A stretch of 64,000 bases of DNA from Desulforamulus reducens MI-1. GTDB lineage: Bacteria; Bacillota; Desulfotomaculia; Desulfotomaculales; Desulfotomaculaceae. The notes under the pieces were generated by a model that did not search any database, was not told where the DNA came from, and worked only from the letters and a program-made list of their open reading frames with translations. The translations under genes were made by a program, and so were the position numbers. Positions within the stretch are counted from its first letter, which is position 1. Each line of letters begins with the position of its first letter. Shown here one piece after another: positions 63,315 through 64,000 of the stretch. The stretch is from contig NC_009253.1 of assembly GCF_000016165.1 (NCBI RefSeq), forward strand, positions 1,088,332-1,152,331. Direction: 5' to 3'.

Positions 63315-63842
63315 TTGCTTCCTGGTGACCTTCTTATTATCGGCATTATCCTAGGCGTTCTAATTAGCTATTATCTATTTAAAAAGGGACAATCCTATCT
63401 TGCAAAAAAACGAGTATTGAAGGCAGGCAGAGCAGAGATTGCTGCCAGAAGATTTTTGGAATCCGAGGGGTATACTGTACTGGCAGTGCAGGAAAGGGTG
63501 CCCATTATCACAAAAGTGAATGGCAAACCCCATAAGAGCCATATCAAAGCGGATTTAATTGTACAAAAGGGAAAAGAAATTTTTGTGGTGGATGTAAAAA
63601 CCGGTGAAGTTGCACAGAAACCGGCTTCGCCGGATAATCGAAGACAATTATTGGAGTACTTTTTAGTCTACCGTCCTAACGGGGTTTTAGTTTTGGATAT
63701 GGATAACAAGAAATTATACAGGTTGGAGTTTGAAATTGATTTTCCATCCCCGAAAGGAATGAACATTATTCCCTACATTTTATCCTTTTGTGCCGGTGCA
63801 TTGTTAACCTATCTTCTATTTAAAGGGGGATCTATCCGTTGA
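63315..63842 (+). CDS. Membrane-anchored PD-(D/E)XK nuclease-like protein
   Basis: 175 aa. An N-terminal membrane helix (LLIIGIILGVLISYYLF), a core with AARRFLESEGYTVLAVQE, KADLIVQKGKEIFVVDVKTGE (Asp ... DVK, the pattern of PD-(D/E)XK nucleases), and QLLEYFLVYRPNGVLVLD. A second membrane helix lies at the C-terminus (IIPYILSFCAGALLTYLLF). The fold assignment is from the motif only; substrate unknown. It starts at TTG 63315 and overlaps nadK by 4 nt. Confidence 0.65.
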   Translation: MLPGDLLIIGIILGVLISYYLFKKGQSYLAKKRVLKAGRAEIAARRFLESEGYTVLAVQERVPIITKVNGKPHKSHIKADLIVQKGKEIFVVDVKTGEVAQKPASPDNRRQLLEYFLVYRPNGVLVLDMDNKKLYRLEFEIDFPSPKGMNIIPYILSFCAGALLTYLLFKGGSIR

Positions 63843-64000
63843 ACACAATCGGACTGGTGGTTAACAGCAGTAAAGGCGACGTAGCAAAACCAGTTAGGGA
63901 AGTGATATCTTGGCTGGCTGAGCAGCGTATAAAAGTTTTGTATAATGAAGAGAGTGCAGTATTATTGGGATGTCCAGAAGAGGGAATATCAACCCGAGAG
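63839..64000 (+). CDS. nadK: NAD kinase, N-terminal part (cut by window end)
   Basis: 54 codons visible. NTIGLVVNSSKGDVAKPVREVISWLAEQRIKV is the usual NAD kinase opening (TIGLVVN). The GGDG motif is beyond the window. TTG 63839 overlaps the previous stop, with GGGGGA upstream. The order dxs-tlyA-nadK is conserved in related genomes. Confidence 0.85.
   Translation, partial: MNTIGLVVNSSKGDVAKPVREVISWLAEQRIKVLYNEESAVLLGCPEEGISTRE

Overview
The window is a chromosomal stretch of a spore-forming, anaerobic Firmicute, best matched to the Desulfotomaculum/Desulforamulus group (Peptococcaceae); Desulforamulus reducens is my closest guess, from memory and unverified. The signs are a complete spoIIIAA-AH operon, the Bacillus-like order efp / spoIIIA / acc / yqhY / nusB / folD / xseAB / ispA / dxs / tlyA / nadK, an NfnAB transhydrogenase, an OLE RNA locus, frequent TTG and GTG starts with strong Shine-Dalgarno (SD) sequences, and moderate GC content. 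Almost every gene is on the + strand. The exceptions are one IS transposase and one secreted beta-propeller gene.

Layout. 0-2 kb: a long hairpin, an unknown small protein, and a CBS-CBS-GGDEF protein with an AGDEF active-site variant. 1.9-6.1 kb: yqeG and aroE-aroC-aroK-aroB. 6.1-15.2 kb: a first type IV filament locus that looks like a type II secretion pseudopilus (assembly ATPase, platform protein, GspG/H/I/J/K-like prepilins, PilM/N/O), with no retraction ATPase and no secretin. 15.3-16.8 kb: tldD. 17.0-18.7 kb: an intact IS1380-like element with terminal inverted repeats and a GAAT target duplication. 18.7-33.5 kb: a second, pilT-bearing type IV pilus locus (pilB, pilT, pilC, pilM, pilN, pilO, pilP-like, a PilQ-like protein without a secretin barrel, pilA, minor pilins, pilD). 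It is preceded by a class I cyclic-di-GMP riboswitch with an intrinsic terminator. 34.2-40.3 kb: tldE, aroQ, an M24 peptidase, efp, a zinc-ribbon protein and a CoA-disulfide-reductase-like protein with a rhodanese domain. 40.4-47.5 kb: a secreted copper-amine-oxidase-N-domain protein and spoIIIAA-AH. 47.7-59.2 kb: a two-gene pyruvate carboxylase (the PycB subunit fused to a biotin carrier domain, plus AccC), the Asp23/AmaP envelope cluster, nusB, nfnAB, xseA, folD, fchA, xseB and ispA. 59.3-64 kb: a sigma-A promoter, OLE RNA, its partner gene oapA, dxs, tlyA, a membrane-anchored nuclease-like protein, and the start of nadK, cut by the window end.

How it fits together. The riboswitch ties pilus expression to cyclic di-GMP, and the GGDEF protein 17 kb upstream could contribute to that pool (inference). 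The aro genes supply chorismate. SpoIIIAA-AH form the mother-cell channel complex of sporulation. PycB-BCCP with AccC would carboxylate pyruvate. NfnAB links NADH, NADPH and ferredoxin pools. ispA and dxs make isoprenoids on either side of the OLE RNA/OapA membrane ribonucleoprotein genes. The most notable items are the OLE RNA locus with a perfect 34-bp palindrome inside it, the riboswitch beside a fresh-looking IS insertion, the barrel-less PilQ, a minor-pilin gene whose reading frame is broken right after its ATG, and several uncatalogued structured leaders. No tRNA, rRNA or CRISPR array was seen.
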